64,000 bases of DNA from Citrobacter sp. On2M (GCF_018035235.1 NZ_WPCV01000004.1:1488001-1552000), one strand, 5' to 3'; shown: positions 10,059 through 20,590, counted from the stretch's first letter. Translations and numbers: made by a program. Notes: generated by a model from the sequence alone, not told the origin.

Positions 10059-11660
10059 TCAGGATACAACGGGCACAACCTGCGGCTGCGCCAATTCTTG
10101 TTTTGCTACGGTTTGCTCTTCAAGCTTAAAAAATGCGACACAGGCTGAAAGATTATCGGCCTGGGTGGCGAGTTGTCCGGTGGCGGACGCGGCTTCTTCC
10201 ACCAGCCCGGCGTTTTGCTGCGTCACTGAGTCCATCTGGCTGACGGCCTGCGCCACCTGCTCAATGCCTTTACGCTGTTCATCAGAAGCTGAGGCAATCT
10301 CGCCCATAATGTCGTTAACCCGGGTAATCGAGCTGACGATTTCAGTCATGGTCCGCGCTGCCATATCAACCAACCGCGATCCCTGATGCACTCGGGTGAC
10401 AGACTCCTCAATGAGCCCTTTTATTTCTTTCGCCGCCTGCGCGCTACGACTTGCCAGATTGCGTACCTCTCCGGCGACGACGGCAAAACCGCGCCCCTGC
10501 TCACCCGCGCGAGCGGCCTCGACCGCCGCATTCAGCGCGAGGATATTGGTCTGAAAGGCAATGCTGTCAATCACGCCGATAATGTCGCCAATTTTCTGCG
10601 AGCTGGCGGAAATCTCATGCATGGTGCTGGCGACCCGGGACGTCTGTTCGCCGCCTTTATGCGCGGTATCGGCCGCACTTTTGGCAATTCCTGACGCCTG
10701 GCGCGCGTTATCAGCATTCTGCCCGACGGTTGCGGTCAGTTGTTCCATGCTGGCCGCCGTTTGCGCCAGCGCCGCCGCCTGCTGTTCAGTCCGGGAGGAC
10801 AAATCGTTGTTGCCCATCGCGATCTCTGAAATGCCGCGATGCATGGCTGAGCTGCCCTGGCGAACTTCGCTTACCGTTTCACGCAGTGCCTGCTGCATCT
10901 TCTTCAGGCTGGCAAAAATGGCCGAGATCTCATTGCGCCCATAAACCGCCACCGGGCGGGCCAGATTACCCGCGGCAATGCTGTCGAAATGACTGCCAAT
11001 AATCGCCAGCGGCTGGACAATCATCTTGCGCGACCAGTACAACGCCGCACTGGTTAACAGCGCCGCCAGTATCACCATCGTGGCGAAAATCACCCCCGAC
11101 ATATGGTAATTTCTCTGGCTCTGCTCTCCTGCCGTTTGCAACACGCGGTCGATGTTGCTCTGCCATGCATTCACATTCGCATCAAAAGCATCTTGAGCCG
11201 CCTGCACCGGTGCGGTCAGAAAATCTGACAACTGATTGTTTTCAAGCCAGGTGGCCTGATGCGCGAGATCGCTGTGCCACTGATTGAAACTTTTCTCCGT
11301 CGCGCTAAACAGCGCCTTGCCTTGTTCCGTCGTATCCGACGTCGCCATAAAGCGTTTAAACATCAATTCAGACTGCGCCAGGCTATCGCGCGCGAGGGTC
11401 ATCAGGGTTTTGATGTCCTCTGGCGGATAGCTCAGGGCGGTCAGCGTCCCTGCCTTATTAAGGGCCGTACTGGCCTGTAATAACACAGCGCGGGTTTGGG
11501 CCAGCGCAGCGCGTTGCTGATTACTCCGTTCGACCTGATTCAGGTTCTGAAAACCGTCCCGAAATGCCCAGAAGGACAAGCCATTACTGCCAATCTGCAA
11601 AACACCGCAGAGGATTAAAATCAAAAACAGCGTGGTCGAAATTCGAATACGATTAAACAT
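10059..11660 (-). CDS. tap: Methyl-accepting chemotaxis protein Tap (dipeptide/pyrimidine receptor)
   Basis: Starting at MFNRIRIST gives 533 residues, the same as E. coli Tap. Two membrane helices flank a four-helix periplasmic domain (residues about 30-190), followed by a HAMP domain, methylation helices and the conserved hairpin tip ([17 protein letters not shown]). The C-terminus ends in PVVS and lacks the NWETF pentapeptide that tethers CheR/CheB, so it depends on Tar-type receptors for efficient methylation. Tap senses dipeptides through Dpp binding protein and also pyrimidines. Salmonella lacks tap, so its presence helps place the organism. 43 bp after tar. Confidence 0.95.
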   Translation of the reverse strand: MFNRIRISTTLFLILILCGVLQIGSNGLSFWAFRDGFQNLNQVERSNQQRAALAQTRAVLLQASTALNKAGTLTALSYPPEDIKTLMTLARDSLAQSELMFKRFMATSDTTEQGKALFSATEKSFNQWHSDLAHQATWLENNQLSDFLTAPVQAAQDAFDANVNAWQSNIDRVLQTAGEQSQRNYHMSGVIFATMVILAALLTSAALYWSRKMIVQPLAIIGSHFDSIAAGNLARPVAVYGRNEISAIFASLKKMQQALRETVSEVRQGSSAMHRGISEIAMGNNDLSSRTEQQAAALAQTAASMEQLTATVGQNADNARQASGIAKSAADTAHKGGEQTSRVASTMHEISASSQKIGDIIGVIDSIAFQTNILALNAAVEAARAGEQGRGFAVVAGEVRNLASRSAQAAKEIKGLIEESVTRVHQGSRLVDMAARTMTEIVSSITRVNDIMGEIASASDEQRKGIEQVAQAVSQMDSVTQQNAGLVEEAASATGQLATQADNLSACVAFFKLEEQTVAKQELAQPQVVPVVS

Positions 11661-11703
11661 CAACGCTCCCATCGGGCGGCACTGGCCGCGGTTTAACTAT
11701 CAG

Positions 11704-13359
11704 TCAAAATGTTTCCCAATTCGTATCTTGTTCAATGTTCTGGCGTGGGTTAGAAGCGCTCACCGCCGCAGGTAATCGAGCATCACGCGGCTTAGACGGC
11801 GCAGGGCGTGACGCAAGACGGAAAGTCGACACCGACTGCGTCAGACGGCTGGCCTGTTCTTCAAGAGCAGCGGCCGCAGCGGCCGATTCCTGTACTAAAG
11901 AAGCATTCTGCTGCGTAACGCGATCCATCTCAGAGACTGCGAGCGCAACCTGATCAATCCCCCGGCTTTGCTCGTCGGAGGCCGAGGCAATCTCGCCCAT
12001 AATGTCAGTCACCCGCGTCACGGCATTCACGATGTCGTTCATCGTTTCTCCTGCGCTTTCTACCAGTACGGAACCGGTATCCACGCGGGAAACAGAATCT
12101 TCAATCAACGCTTTGATCTCTTTCGCCGCCTGCGCACTGCGGCTTGCCAGATTACGCACTTCGCCCGCAACTACGGCAAAACCACGACCTTGCTCACCGG
12201 CACGTGCCGCTTCAACCGCCGCGTTCAGTGCGAGAATGTTGGTCTGAAAGGCAATCCCATCAATGACGCTGATGATGTCGGCAATTTTCTTCGAGCTATC
12301 AGCGATTTCATGCATGGTGTTCACCACGCTATCAACCACTTTGCCGCCATGCTGCGCAGTATCGGAGGCACTTTTCGCCAGTTGCGAAGCCTGACGCGCG
12401 TTGTCCGCATTTTGCTTCACGGTTGCGGTCAGTTGTTCCATGCTGGCGGCGGTTTCTTCCAGCGCAGATGCCTGCTGCTCAGTACGAGATGAAAGATCGG
12501 TGTTGCCGCTGGCAATTTCGCTGGTCCCGGAATAAATCGCATCAGAGCCTTCACGCACCAGGGTGACGGTTTCCGTCAGCGAACGCTGCATATGATCAAC
12601 CGTACTGGCCAGCTCGCCGATTTCGTTACGACCGCTGACGGCCAGAGTCGCGGTCAGGTTACCGCTGGCGATTTCCCGAATATGGGCAATGACGCGAGCC
12701 AGAGGATTAAGCAAGGTATGACGAATGCCATACCACACCACCACCAGAATCAGTACCAACACGACGGCCAGCACGCCAAGCTGCCATTGGGCGAAGTGGT
12801 AATCCCGTGCGCTTTGATCAAATGCCTGAGCATAAAGCTTCTCGCTCACGCTGGCGTACTTGCCCAGCGCCTCGCCGAGCGCATTTTGCATTCCCTGAGT
12901 TGGTTGCGCGAAATAGGCATCCATATTGCCGTTCTCCAGAAACTGAATCAGTTCTGTCAAAGCCGCATGGTATTGCTGATATTTCTCCTCAACATTGCCG
13001 CTGGCTTCAGCCATCTCCGGTAACGGGGTGATGTTTTTAAAATTTGCGTAATGCGTATCCGCCTGCGCCAGAGAGGCTTTCGCATTCTTCAGCAGATCGT
13101 TTTTCGCGCTGCTCTGCTGGTTAGACGCATCCATCATCATGCGTGCAGAAGAACGGCTTAAATTGATTCGTGTTTGCAGCATCAGATCCCATGTTGAGGT
13201 GAGTTCACTTTGCTGCTGTCGTAAATCGTTAGAGATAACAAAACTTTGTTGATTCTGCTGCAATGAAGAAAACAACAGACCACCGGAAACAAGCTGTAGC
13301 AGTGCGAAAACCCCCAGCACCATCATCAGCATTGTGACAACGCGGATACGGTTAAACAT
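11704..13359 (-). CDS. tar: Methyl-accepting chemotaxis protein Tar (aspartate receptor)
   Basis: With the start at MFNRIRVVT the product is 551 residues (E. coli 553). The aspartate-binding arginines Arg64, Arg69 and Arg73 are conserved in [23 protein letters not shown], adaptation helices and the signalling tip follow, and the C-terminus is NWETF, the CheR/CheB-binding pentapeptide. Aspartate and, through MBP, maltose are the expected attractants. Tar is the first gene of the meche operon and has its own sigma28 promoter upstream. An in-frame extension of 47 codons upstream runs through that promoter and is not coding. Confidence 0.97.
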   Translation of the reverse strand: MFNRIRVVTMLMMVLGVFALLQLVSGGLLFSSLQQNQQSFVISNDLRQQQSELTSTWDLMLQTRINLSRSSARMMMDASNQQSSAKNDLLKNAKASLAQADTHYANFKNITPLPEMAEASGNVEEKYQQYHAALTELIQFLENGNMDAYFAQPTQGMQNALGEALGKYASVSEKLYAQAFDQSARDYHFAQWQLGVLAVVLVLILVVVWYGIRHTLLNPLARVIAHIREIASGNLTATLAVSGRNEIGELASTVDHMQRSLTETVTLVREGSDAIYSGTSEIASGNTDLSSRTEQQASALEETAASMEQLTATVKQNADNARQASQLAKSASDTAQHGGKVVDSVVNTMHEIADSSKKIADIISVIDGIAFQTNILALNAAVEAARAGEQGRGFAVVAGEVRNLASRSAQAAKEIKALIEDSVSRVDTGSVLVESAGETMNDIVNAVTRVTDIMGEIASASDEQSRGIDQVALAVSEMDRVTQQNASLVQESAAAAAALEEQASRLTQSVSTFRLASRPAPSKPRDARLPAAVSASNPRQNIEQDTNWETF

Positions 13360-13390
13360 AAGGCACCTTCCTGAAAACGAGTTATCAACG

Positions 13391-13417
13391 TTATCGGCAG
13401 TGGCTGAGATAACTTTA
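13391..13417 (-). promoter_or_regulatory. Sigma28 (FliA) promoter of tar
   Basis: Minus strand reads TAAAGTTA - 11 bases - GCCGATAA, seven of eight and eight of eight matches to the FliA consensus with the correct spacer, 32 bp before the tar start codon. It makes tar-tap-cheRBYZ a class 3 operon. Confidence 0.9.
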
Positions 13418-13582
13418 CGTTTGCGAAAAGGAAATCCTGAGAGACGGGAAGCCTGGCGGAAGGACGGTAAGACAGGGTTTGGTAACCACAAATTATTCAC
13501 ATAAAAACATCATGATTATCATGTATATAACATGCTCATTCCTTTGTGAACATGCCCAGATTGGATGAAATAGCCACCCTTG

Positions 13583-13598
13583 TGTGATTGAGATCACA
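13583..13598 (+). promoter_or_regulatory. CRP-binding site upstream of the dicarboxylate symporter
   Basis: Perfect TGTGA-N6-TCACA palindrome about 165 bp before the symporter GTG, in the 404-bp tar/symporter intergenic region. A cyclic-AMP-CRP activated C4-dicarboxylate or amino-acid transporter would make sense, but the site could also affect the divergent tar transcript. No other clear site was seen in this gap besides the tar promoter. Confidence 0.75.
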
Positions 13599-13763
13599 CA
13601 TACACATTGTAAATACCACAACAAAATGAATAAAAAATTAAAAAAAGTTGTATCAGGTGGCGCTTTAATTCAATTTATATGATGAATATTTCGTTACCAC
13701 TTAATAAGTATAAAAAATGAGTAACCGATCAATAAATGTTAAATCCTTACTGAGGGCTTTTTA

Positions 13764-15023
13764 GTGGCAAATGCAAACAAACTCACGTTGTTTATCGTGA
13801 TCTTCATGCTGGCAGGGATCCTGTCAGGTGCGGTGATCCACTCTTATGCCTCTCCCGGCGTTGTGACCGCCTGGGCCGATAATATTACGCTTCTCACCGA
13901 CATCTTTTTGCGCCTGATAAAAATGGTGATCGCACCTTTAGTATTCAGCACCCTGACCGTCGGCATTATGCGCTTGGGAGAAACATCCACCATCGGGCGC
14001 GTAGGTGGGAAAGCGATGATCTGGTTTATCAGCTCTTCCATACTGTCTATTCTGGTCGGTCTGTTTGTGGTTTCTCTTGAGCAACCCGGCAGCGGACTGA
14101 ATCTGGCGATCCCGCAGGAAGCCACTGATACCGGCCTGGCCGTAGGCGGCATGAGCCTGAAAGGTTTTCTGACTCACACCATCCCAACCAGCATAGCTGA
14201 GGCGATGGCCAACAATGAGATCCTGCAAATTGTGGTGTTCTCAATGTTCTTCGGTATTGGAGGAGCATCGCTTGGTGAAAAATTCAACGCGCCACTGGTT
14301 GCCGCGCTGGATGTGGTCTCCCACATAATGCTGAAGGTGACGGGTTACGTGATGTACGTTGCGCCACTGGCCATTTTTGCCGCCATTTCCTCAGTTATCT
14401 CCACCCAGGGTCTGGGGATCCTGCTCAATTATGCGTCGTTCATCGGCGGCTACTATGTGGCTATTTTGCTGACCTGCCTGGTTCTACTGGCAGTGGGTTA
14501 TATCATGCTGAAAAAAGAGGTTTTTCGCCTCATGAGCATGCTGAAGGATCCTGTTCTGGTGGCATTCACGACCAGCAGCTCTGAAGCCGCTTATCCGAAA
14601 ACGCTGGAGCAATTAACCAAATTTGGCTGTTCGCCCAACATCGTGTCATTCGTATTACCTATAGGTTATTCGTTTAACCTGGTCGGCTCGATGGTCTACT
14701 GTTCCTTCGCCTCTATGTTTATCGCGCAGGCCTATAATATTCACCTCTCCTTTGCCGAAATTACCGTCCTGATGCTAACGCTGATGCTGGCGTCTAAAGG
14801 AATTGCAGGTGTGCCGCGTTCAGCGCTGGTGGTACTGGCGGCGACCATCCCGAGCTTCAATATTCCGGTTGCCGGAATTCTGCTACTGATGGGGATTGAC
14901 CACTTCCTGGATATGGGACGTTCAGCAATCAACGTATTAGGTAACGGGATTGCAACGGCAATGCTGGCACAGAATGAGGGTTTACTGGAAGAAGAACCAG
15001 AACTGGTCGAGCGGGAAGCGTAA
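13764..15023 (+). CDS. Dicarboxylate/amino acid:cation symporter (DAACS family)
   Basis: A 419-residue membrane protein starting with GTG, with GAGGG 8 bp upstream. Family marks are MVIAPLVFSTLTVGIM in the N-terminal part, the hairpin-loop serine cluster AFTTSSSEAAYPKTLE, and the late motifs GYSFNLVGSMVY and SKGIAGVPRSALVVL that line the substrate and sodium sites in GltP/DctA/GltPh homologues. It imports acidic amino acids or C4-dicarboxylates with cations; the precise substrate cannot be told. It lies between tar and cheW, where E. coli has no gene, on the opposite strand to both. This suggests an inserted accessory gene. A perfect CRP site lies upstream. Confidence 0.9.
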   Translation: MANANKLTLFIVIFMLAGILSGAVIHSYASPGVVTAWADNITLLTDIFLRLIKMVIAPLVFSTLTVGIMRLGETSTIGRVGGKAMIWFISSSILSILVGLFVVSLEQPGSGLNLAIPQEATDTGLAVGGMSLKGFLTHTIPTSIAEAMANNEILQIVVFSMFFGIGGASLGEKFNAPLVAALDVVSHIMLKVTGYVMYVAPLAIFAAISSVISTQGLGILLNYASFIGGYYVAILLTCLVLLAVGYIMLKKEVFRLMSMLKDPVLVAFTTSSSEAAYPKTLEQLTKFGCSPNIVSFVLPIGYSFNLVGSMVYCSFASMFIAQAYNIHLSFAEITVLMLTLMLASKGIAGVPRSALVVLAATIPSFNIPVAGILLLMGIDHFLDMGRSAINVLGNGIATAMLAQNEGLLEEEPELVEREA

Positions 15024-15032
15024 AAGATAATA

Positions 15033-15092
15033 ATGCCGGATGGCGCGATGCTTATCCGGCCTACAAAGTTCGTCGTTGTAGGCCGGAAGCGG
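15033..15092. repeat. BIME/REP pair between the symporter and cheW
   Basis: Two REP units: TGCCGGATGGCGCG...TATCCGGC, then GTAGGCCGGAAGCGG in opposite orientation, together filling the 69-bp gap between convergent genes. Typical of a bacterial interspersed mosaic element at the 3' ends of two transcripts. Confidence 0.85.
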
Positions 15093-15596
15093 TTACGCTA
15101 CGTGACTCGCGGCAATATCCAGCAGCGCCATTTCTTCGCTGTTTAGCAATTTCTCAATATTGACCAGAATCAGCATCCGGTCACCCAACGCCCCCAGCCC
15201 CGTCAGGTATTCCGTCGACAACGTAACCGCGAATTCCGGTGCCGGACGAATTTGCTCCGTCGTCAGCGACAGTACATCCGAGACGCCATCCACCACAATT
15301 CCGACCACCCGCTGACCCAGGTTAAGCACAATCACTACGGTGTTTTCGTTGTAATCGACATCGCTCTGGCTAAACTTCACACGCAGGTCAACAATCGGCA
15401 CAATCACACCGCGCAGATTGGTGACGCCTTTGATAAACGCAGGTGTGTTAGCAATACGCGTCACCTGATCATAGCCACGGATTTCCTGCACTTTCAGGAT
15501 ATCGATACCGTACTCTTCATCCCCCAGCGTAAACACGAGGAATTCCTGACCTGACGGTTCGCCGGCCAGTTTAGTTACATTACTCATACCGGTCAT
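15093..15596 (-). CDS. cheW: Chemotaxis coupling protein CheW
   Basis: A 167-residue CheW-like SH3-type domain protein, same length as in E. coli. It contains [19 protein letters not shown], the [13 protein letters not shown] segment and [10 protein letters not shown]. It links chemoreceptors to the kinase CheA in the signalling array at the cell pole. Last gene of motA-motB-cheA-cheW, 20 bp after cheA. In E. coli tar follows directly; here the symporter lies between. Confidence 0.97.
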   Translation of the reverse strand: MTGMSNVTKLAGEPSGQEFLVFTLGDEEYGIDILKVQEIRGYDQVTRIANTPAFIKGVTNLRGVIVPIVDLRVKFSQSDVDYNENTVVIVLNLGQRVVGIVVDGVSDVLSLTTEQIRPAPEFAVTLSTEYLTGLGALGDRMLILVNIEKLLNSEEMALLDIAASHVA

Positions 15597-15616
15597 ATTA
15601 TTCCCTTCTCACTCAA

Positions 15617-17725
15617 TCAGGCGGCTGTGATCGCCACACGTTGTTCGCGGTTTAACCCCTGCAATGCAGAGACATCGACAATCAGCGCAACGCTGCCGTC
15701 GCCGAGGATCGTCGCTGCAGAAATACCAGGCACCTTCCGGTAGTTGCTTTCCAGGTTTTTGACGACCACCTGGTGTTGGCCAATTAACTGATCGACCAGC
15801 AGTGCATAGCGACGACCCGCACTTTGTAAAATCACCACAATTCCTTGTGTTGCTTCGGTTTTTGCGCCTTCAACCTCGAAGACTTTCCACAACTCAACCA
15901 GCGGTAAATACTCGCCGCGCACTTCCAGAACGCGCTCTCCCCCGGCAAGCGGATGAAGATCTTCTTCGCGCGGTTGCAGTGACTCCATCACGGCATTCAG
16001 CGGCAGGATAAAGACTTCATCCGCCACGCGTACGGACATCCCGTCGAGGATCGCCAGCGTCAGCGGCAGCAAAATTCGAATGGTTGTTCCCTGTCCCTGT
16101 TTGGACTGGATTTCAACATGGCCCCCCATCTCCTGGATATTGCGCTTCACCACATCCATACCCACGCCGCGACCCGAGACATCCGTCACCTGTTCAGCGG
16201 TTGAGAAGCCAGGGGCGAAGATCAGCATGCCGACTTCATCATCACTCATATTTTCGTGGATCGGCATGCCCTGAGAGACAGCTTTGGCGAGGATACGCTC
16301 GCGATTCAGACCAGCACCATCATCAGTGACTTCAATACAGATATTTCCGCCCTGATGCTCTGCGGAAAGCGTCAGATTACCAATTGGGCTTTTTCCGGCT
16401 TCAAGACGTTTTTCCGGCAGTTCGATACCGTGATCGAGGCTGTTACGTACCAGGTGCGTCAACGGATCGATAATGCGTTCAATCAGGCTCTTGTCGAGTT
16501 CGGTTGAGCTACCCACCTGCGTCAGTTCGACCTGTTTACCCAGCTTACCGGCCAGATCGCGCACCAGACGTGGGAAACGGCTGAACACATATTCCATCGG
16601 CATCATTCGAATCGACATCACCGACTCTTGCAAGTCGCGGGCGTTACGTTGTAACTGCCCCATACTGGTGATGAGATCGCCATGATTAACGGGATCCAGT
16701 TCATTAGAGCGCTGAGCCAGCATTGACTGGGTGATGACCAACTCGCCGACCAGGTTAATGAGCTGATCGACCTTCTCGACTGCTACGCGGATGCTGGTCG
16801 ACTCGCTGGCGCGGGCTGGTTTGTCACGCTCCGCGCGGCCATGTGGCGCGTCACTGGCGGCGGCTTTTACCGCTGGCACAACGGCAACTGGCTGTGGCTT
16901 CGCGGCAACGGCTAGCGCTTCTACTTCTGCTTCTGCTTCTGCTTCTGCTTCTGCTTCTGCTTCTGCTTCTGCTTCTGCTTCTGCTTCTGCTTCAGTTTCA
17001 ACGGCTGCAGGCGCAGCGCTGACGGTTTCAAATTCAATCTGATCAGCCTCAATCACAAAGCAGAGTACCGCGATGATGTCATCTTCCGCGAGGTTGCCAT
17101 CAAGCGTAGCTGACAGCGTGTCGCTTCCTTTCACCACGTCGGTTAAGGTTGCCAGATTCCCTAGCTCTTCTTCCAGTAAATCCACTTCACTGGCTTTCAA
17201 TCGCGAGAGAATAATGCGTTTCTTACTCTCTTCACAGACGGGTTCAGACTTTGCACCTGCCTCTTCCTGCATTGCTGTACTTTCAGCAACGCTCAGTTTA
17301 GCGGTATTGACCACCAACGGTGCGGTTTCACCTTTCGCTTCGAGCGCTAGCTGGCGTAACGCATTGCAAATGTACTCAAAGCTGGCGGCATCAGGCTCCT
17401 CTGAGCTTTTATAGGCGTCGAGCTGTTCCTGCATAATATCTTTCGTTTCCAAAAACAGGTTGATAATGTCGGCATTGAGCTGCATCTCGCCACGCCGCGC
17501 TTCATCCAGCAGGTTTTCCATCAGATGGGTCGTTTCCTGCAAAATGGTAAAGCCGAAGGTGCCCGCCCCGCCTTTTATCGAGTGCGCAGCACGAAAAATC
17601 GCATTCAGCTGTTCGGAATCCGGGGCTTCAGGAACCAAATCAAGCAGGTGTTGCTCCATGTCAGCCAACAGTTCGTCAGCTTCATCAAAAAATGTTTGAT
17701 AAAAATCGCTTATATCCATGCTCAC
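15617..17725 (-). CDS. cheA: Chemotaxis sensor histidine kinase CheA
   Basis: Start chosen at GTG giving [10 protein letters not shown], the conserved N-terminus, so 702 residues against 654 in E. coli. Domains in order: P1 phosphotransfer (His in [13 protein letters not shown]), P2 CheY/CheB docking (residues about 160-230), a long linker, P3 dimerisation, P4 ATPase ([12 protein letters not shown] and VTDDGAGLN boxes, [24 protein letters not shown]) and the P5 regulatory domain. The extra length is mostly a linker between P2 and P3 made of tandem Ala-Glu, encoded by a hexanucleotide repeat. 4 bp after motB. CheA phosphorylates CheY and CheB. An in-frame extension of 25 codons upstream overlaps motB and is not used. 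Confidence 0.97.
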   Translation of the reverse strand: MSMDISDFYQTFFDEADELLADMEQHLLDLVPEAPDSEQLNAIFRAAHSIKGGAGTFGFTILQETTHLMENLLDEARRGEMQLNADIINLFLETKDIMQEQLDAYKSSEEPDAASFEYICNALRQLALEAKGETAPLVVNTAKLSVAESTAMQEEAGAKSEPVCEESKKRIILSRLKASEVDLLEEELGNLATLTDVVKGSDTLSATLDGNLAEDDIIAVLCFVIEADQIEFETVSAAPAAVETEAEAEAEAEAEAEAEAEAEAEAEVEALAVAAKPQPVAVVPAVKAAASDAPHGRAERDKPARASESTSIRVAVEKVDQLINLVGELVITQSMLAQRSNELDPVNHGDLITSMGQLQRNARDLQESVMSIRMMPMEYVFSRFPRLVRDLAGKLGKQVELTQVGSSTELDKSLIERIIDPLTHLVRNSLDHGIELPEKRLEAGKSPIGNLTLSAEHQGGNICIEVTDDGAGLNRERILAKAVSQGMPIHENMSDDEVGMLIFAPGFSTAEQVTDVSGRGVGMDVVKRNIQEMGGHVEIQSKQGQGTTIRILLPLTLAILDGMSVRVADEVFILPLNAVMESLQPREEDLHPLAGGERVLEVRGEYLPLVELWKVFEVEGAKTEATQGIVVILQSAGRRYALLVDQLIGQHQVVVKNLESNYRKVPGISAATILGDGSVALIVDVSALQGLNREQRVAITAA
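16925..16990 (-). repeat. Hexanucleotide microsatellite (11 x GCAGAA) within cheA
   Basis: Exactly 11 uninterrupted copies of TTCTGC on the plus strand (GCAGAA on the coding strand) encode (Ala-Glu)x11 at CheA residues 246-267, in the P2-P3 linker. The flanks (GAA/ACT and GCC/GTT variants) continue the AE-rich pattern imperfectly. As the unit is six bases, slippage changes linker length without breaking the frame. Confidence 0.97.
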
Positions 17726-17729
17726 GCTA

Positions 17730-18659
17730 TCACCTCGGATTGGCTGGTGGCGATGTGGGAACGCTTGCCGGCGGGAGTTCCGCAGGCTGTTGTAAGACAC
17801 TTACCGGCTCATTCTGGCTTTCAGCGTTTTCATGCAAAATGGCCTCTTCCGCCTGCTTATTGAGAACCAGCAGGCTTATACGGCGGTTGATAGCGTCATC
17901 GGGACCGCGATCGCTCAGACGCATCGTGGCGGCCATACCTACCACACGTAATACTTTTCCATCATCCAGACCGCCGCTAACCAGCTCGCGTCGCGATGCG
18001 TTAGCACGATCAGCAGACAGCTCCCAGTTGCTATACCCTTTCTCACCATTGGCGTAAGGGTAATCATCCGTATGACCGGAAAGGCTGATTCTGTTTGGGA
18101 TCCCGTTGAGCACTGGCGCGATGGACCGCAGGATGTCGCGCATATACGGTTCGACCTCCGCGCTACCGGTCTTAAACATCGGGCGGTTCTGGCTGTCGAT
18201 AATCTGTATTCGCAACCCTTCCTGAACTAAATCAATTTTCAAATGCGGGCGTAGTGCGCGCAGTTTGGGGTCCGATTCAATCAGTTGATCAAGATCGCCG
18301 CGAAGTTTGCTCAACCGACTTTGTTCCATGCGTTTTCTTAAATCATCAATATTCGGCTGCTTATTCACCTCTCCCTGCTGCTGGGTGTAATCATCCCCGC
18401 CGCCTGGAATTGGGCTTTGGCTATTCGAAATGCGATTTCCCCCGGTTACCGCGGTGGCCAGCGGCGTACGGAAATATTCGGCAATCTGGATCAATTCTTT
18501 AGGGCTGGAGATGGAAATGAGCCACATCACCAGAAAGAAGGCCATCATCGCGGTCATAAAATCGGCGTAGGCGATTTTCCACGAACCATGCGCCCCACCA
18601 CCGTGACCTTTATGCTTGCGTCGCTTTACAACGATAATGGGATGGGCCTGATTTTTCAT
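17730..18659 (-). CDS. motB: Flagellar motor stator protein MotB
   Basis: A 309-residue protein. A single membrane helix near the N-terminus carries the proton-accepting Asp in [16 protein letters not shown]; a plug region and an OmpA-like peptidoglycan-binding domain ([33 protein letters not shown]) follow. The C-terminal tail is Pro/Glu rich. It anchors the MotA/MotB stator to the wall. It overlaps motA by 4 bp and precedes cheA by 4 bp in the mocha operon. Confidence 0.97.
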   Translation of the reverse strand: MKNQAHPIIVVKRRKHKGHGGGAHGSWKIAYADFMTAMMAFFLVMWLISISSPKELIQIAEYFRTPLATAVTGGNRISNSQSPIPGGGDDYTQQQGEVNKQPNIDDLRKRMEQSRLSKLRGDLDQLIESDPKLRALRPHLKIDLVQEGLRIQIIDSQNRPMFKTGSAEVEPYMRDILRSIAPVLNGIPNRISLSGHTDDYPYANGEKGYSNWELSADRANASRRELVSGGLDDGKVLRVVGMAATMRLSDRGPDDAINRRISLLVLNKQAEEAILHENAESQNEPVSVLQQPAELPPASVPTSPPANPR

Positions 18660-19543
18660 GCGTCCTCGGTCGTCTGCTGCGCAGTTGGATTTCTCACCGC
18701 ACGAACATGCTCTTCCAGTTCGATAAACGAAGGACGTTCGCTGGAATACAGAGTCTTACGACCAAATTCAACGGCAATTGGCGGCGCGTAACCATTCAGG
18801 TTAGAGAGCAGAGTTATCTTCACACACTGCATCATTTTGGTTGTTTCAGCACTTTTCTGGCGTAAAACGCTGGCGAGTGGAGAAATAAATCCATAGGCCA
18901 GTAAAATACCGAGGAATGTCCCTACCATCGCATGCGCAATCAGCGAACCCAGTTCCGCCGCCGGACGGTCAGCGGAAGCCAGAGCGTGAACAACACCCAT
19001 AACAGCTGCCACGATCCCGAACGCCGGTAATGAATCCCCCACCATCGCCAGGCTATTGGCAGGGACTTCGGCTTCACTTTCGTGAGTCTCAATTTCTTCG
19101 TCCATCAACGCTTCAATTTCAAACGTGTTCATGTTGCCGCTGATGATCAGACGCAGATAATCGACAATAAAATCAAGCATCACGGCATCTGCGAGAATAC
19201 GTGGATAGCTGGCGAAGATTTCACTTTCTTTGGGGTTTTCGATATCGCGCTCAAGTGAGAACATGCCCTGCTGACGTGACTTGGCCATCAGGCGGTACAG
19301 CAGCGCCAGCAGATCCATATACATCGCTTTGGTGTATTTTGAACGACGGAAAAGCATCGGGATCGCTTTCATCGTCCCCTTGATGGCTTTCCCGTTATTG
19401 CCGACGATGAATGCCCCAATACCCGCGCCACCGATAATCACCAGCTCAGCCGGTTGATAGAGTGCCCCAAGGTGTCCGCCGGTCATCATGTAACCGCCGA
19501 AAACTGTACCAATAACAACCAGGTAACCTAATAAGATAAGCAC
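18656..19543 (-). CDS. motA: Flagellar motor stator protein MotA
   Basis: Start set at GTG ([10 protein letters not shown]) with AAAGGATG upstream, giving 295 residues as in E. coli. A TTG six codons earlier is less likely. Four membrane helices with a large cytoplasmic loop between helices 2 and 3 ([28 protein letters not shown]), which contains the charged residues that contact FliG. Helix 3-4 region [15 protein letters not shown] lines the proton path. First gene of motA-motB-cheA-cheW. Confidence 0.97.
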   Translation of the reverse strand: MLILLGYLVVIGTVFGGYMMTGGHLGALYQPAELVIIGGAGIGAFIVGNNGKAIKGTMKAIPMLFRRSKYTKAMYMDLLALLYRLMAKSRQQGMFSLERDIENPKESEIFASYPRILADAVMLDFIVDYLRLIISGNMNTFEIEALMDEEIETHESEAEVPANSLAMVGDSLPAFGIVAAVMGVVHALASADRPAAELGSLIAHAMVGTFLGILLAYGFISPLASVLRQKSAETTKMMQCVKITLLSNLNGYAPPIAVEFGRKTLYSSERPSFIELEEHVRAVRNPTAQQTTEDA

Positions 19544-19573
19544 GACATCATCCTTTCGCAATTGACTATGACA

Positions 19574-19600
19574 GGATGCGCAGTCGGGCAGTTAACTTGA
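19574..19600 (-). promoter_or_regulatory. Possible sigma28 promoter of motA-motB-cheA-cheW
   Basis: Minus strand TCAAGTTA - 11 bases - GCGCATCC, 30 bp before the motA start. The -35 matches 6 of 8 and the -10 only 4 of 8. Location is right for the known class 3 mocha promoter, but the sequence match is weak. Confidence 0.35.
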
Positions 19601-19609
19601 GGTCAGGTC

Positions 19610-19642
19610 AAAAAAAAGCAGCGGTAATCGCTTACCGCTGCT
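19610..19642 (-). terminator. Rho-independent terminator after flhDC
   Basis: On the minus strand a perfect 11-bp stem AGCAGCGGTAA/TTACCGCTGCT with a 4-base loop, followed by eight T. It lies 26 bp past the flhC stop and before the motA promoter region, so separates flhDC from the mocha operon. Confidence 0.93.
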
Positions 19643-19667
19643 GGAGTGTTTGTCCACACCGTATCAG

Positions 19668-20246
19668 TTAAACAGCTTGTTCGATCTGTTCATCCAGCAG
19701 TTGTGGAATAATATCGGCAGCATTCTGGGAAAGTTTACGTCTTTTTACGGCCCGTGACGGCGGTTGGCATAAACTGCAGGCGAAGCTGCCCGCGGGTTGG
19801 TGTGCGTGGGTGATAAAATTCCCGCCGCAACAATTGCATCTGGACAGTTCTAGCAACCCACTGTCGACAAAACGCACCAGCGTCCAGGCGCGAGTTAACG
19901 CCAGCAACGGGCCTTCTTCCGGTTGTGGACATTGCTCAAGATACAAACGATACGCCTTGATTACGGCATCAACACCGCTGCACAAACCGGTTTTGAGCAG
20001 GAATTGCCATGCGTTACAAAACATCGAAGCATGAATATTTTGTTCCCACGTCATAAACCAGTCGGTGGAAAAAGGTAACATCCCTTTTGGCGGAGGACTG
20101 CCGCGTAATTCTTTGTACAGCTTGATAAGTCGACCGCGGCTTAATTGCGTTTCGCTCTCCAGCATTTGCAAACGAGCGCCCAATGTGATTAATTCCATTG
20201 CCAGCTGAATATCACGCGCTTCCTGAACAATGCTTTTTTCGCTCAT
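19668..20246 (-). CDS. flhC: Flagellar master regulator subunit FlhC
   Basis: 192 residues from [12 protein letters not shown], as in E. coli; two further Met codons lie just upstream. The zinc ligands Cys137, Cys140, Cys157 and Cys160 (CNCCGGNF and CSLC) are all present. FlhC is the main DNA-binding partner of the FlhD4C2 complex that activates class 2 flagellar promoters. It starts 2 bp after flhD and ends at a strong terminator. Confidence 0.98.
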   Translation of the reverse strand: MSEKSIVQEARDIQLAMELITLGARLQMLESETQLSRGRLIKLYKELRGSPPPKGMLPFSTDWFMTWEQNIHASMFCNAWQFLLKTGLCSGVDAVIKAYRLYLEQCPQPEEGPLLALTRAWTLVRFVDSGLLELSRCNCCGGNFITHAHQPAGSFACSLCQPPSRAVKRRKLSQNAADIIPQLLDEQIEQAV

Positions 20247-20248
20247 CA

Positions 20249-20590
20249 TCAAGCCCTTTTCTTACGCGCTGCATCATCGATGTCGCTTAACAGGCGTGTT
20301 GAAAGCATGATACCGGTATGTATTTGCTGGAGATCATCAACGCGAGAGTCTTGCGTCAGGCGAGTAACAGTCTGGTGATCGTCGAAACGGAAATGGCATA
20401 CCAGTTGGTTGGTTTCAGCCAGTTTGACCATTTGAGGAAGTGTTAATGTTGCCAACGTATCCGCCATCTCTTCGCTGATACCAAGGCGAAACATCGCAGA
20501 TGCTTTGTCCTGAACGATCAAACGTTGTGCAAGCAATAAATATGACAAATTGATGTCATAAATGTGTTTCAGCAACTCGGATGTATGCAT
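20249..20590 (-). CDS. flhD: Flagellar master regulator subunit FlhD
   Basis: 113 residues from [20 protein letters not shown] (E. coli 116); another in-frame ATG lies 9 bp upstream. The helix-rich dimer domain with [14 protein letters not shown] and [18 protein letters not shown] is well conserved, while the C-terminal end ([12 protein letters not shown]) is slightly shorter than in E. coli. It forms the FlhD4C2 activator with FlhC. The exceptionally long upstream region carries the control sites. Confidence 0.98.
   Translation of the reverse strand: MHTSELLKHIYDINLSYLLLAQRLIVQDKASAMFRLGISEEMADTLATLTLPQMVKLAETNQLVCHFRFDDHQTVTRLTQDSRVDDLQQIHTGIMLSTRLLSDIDDAARKKRA

Noticed and set aside
13360-13500. 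N-terminal extension of tar by 47 residues
   Set aside because: Would read through the sigma28 promoter at 13391-13417; MFNRIRVVT at 13359 matches the conserved start.
16791-17042. Ser/Ala-rich plus-strand frame opposite the cheA repeat
   Set aside because: Antisense reading of the TTCTGC microsatellite gives a simple SA repeat; shadow of cheA.
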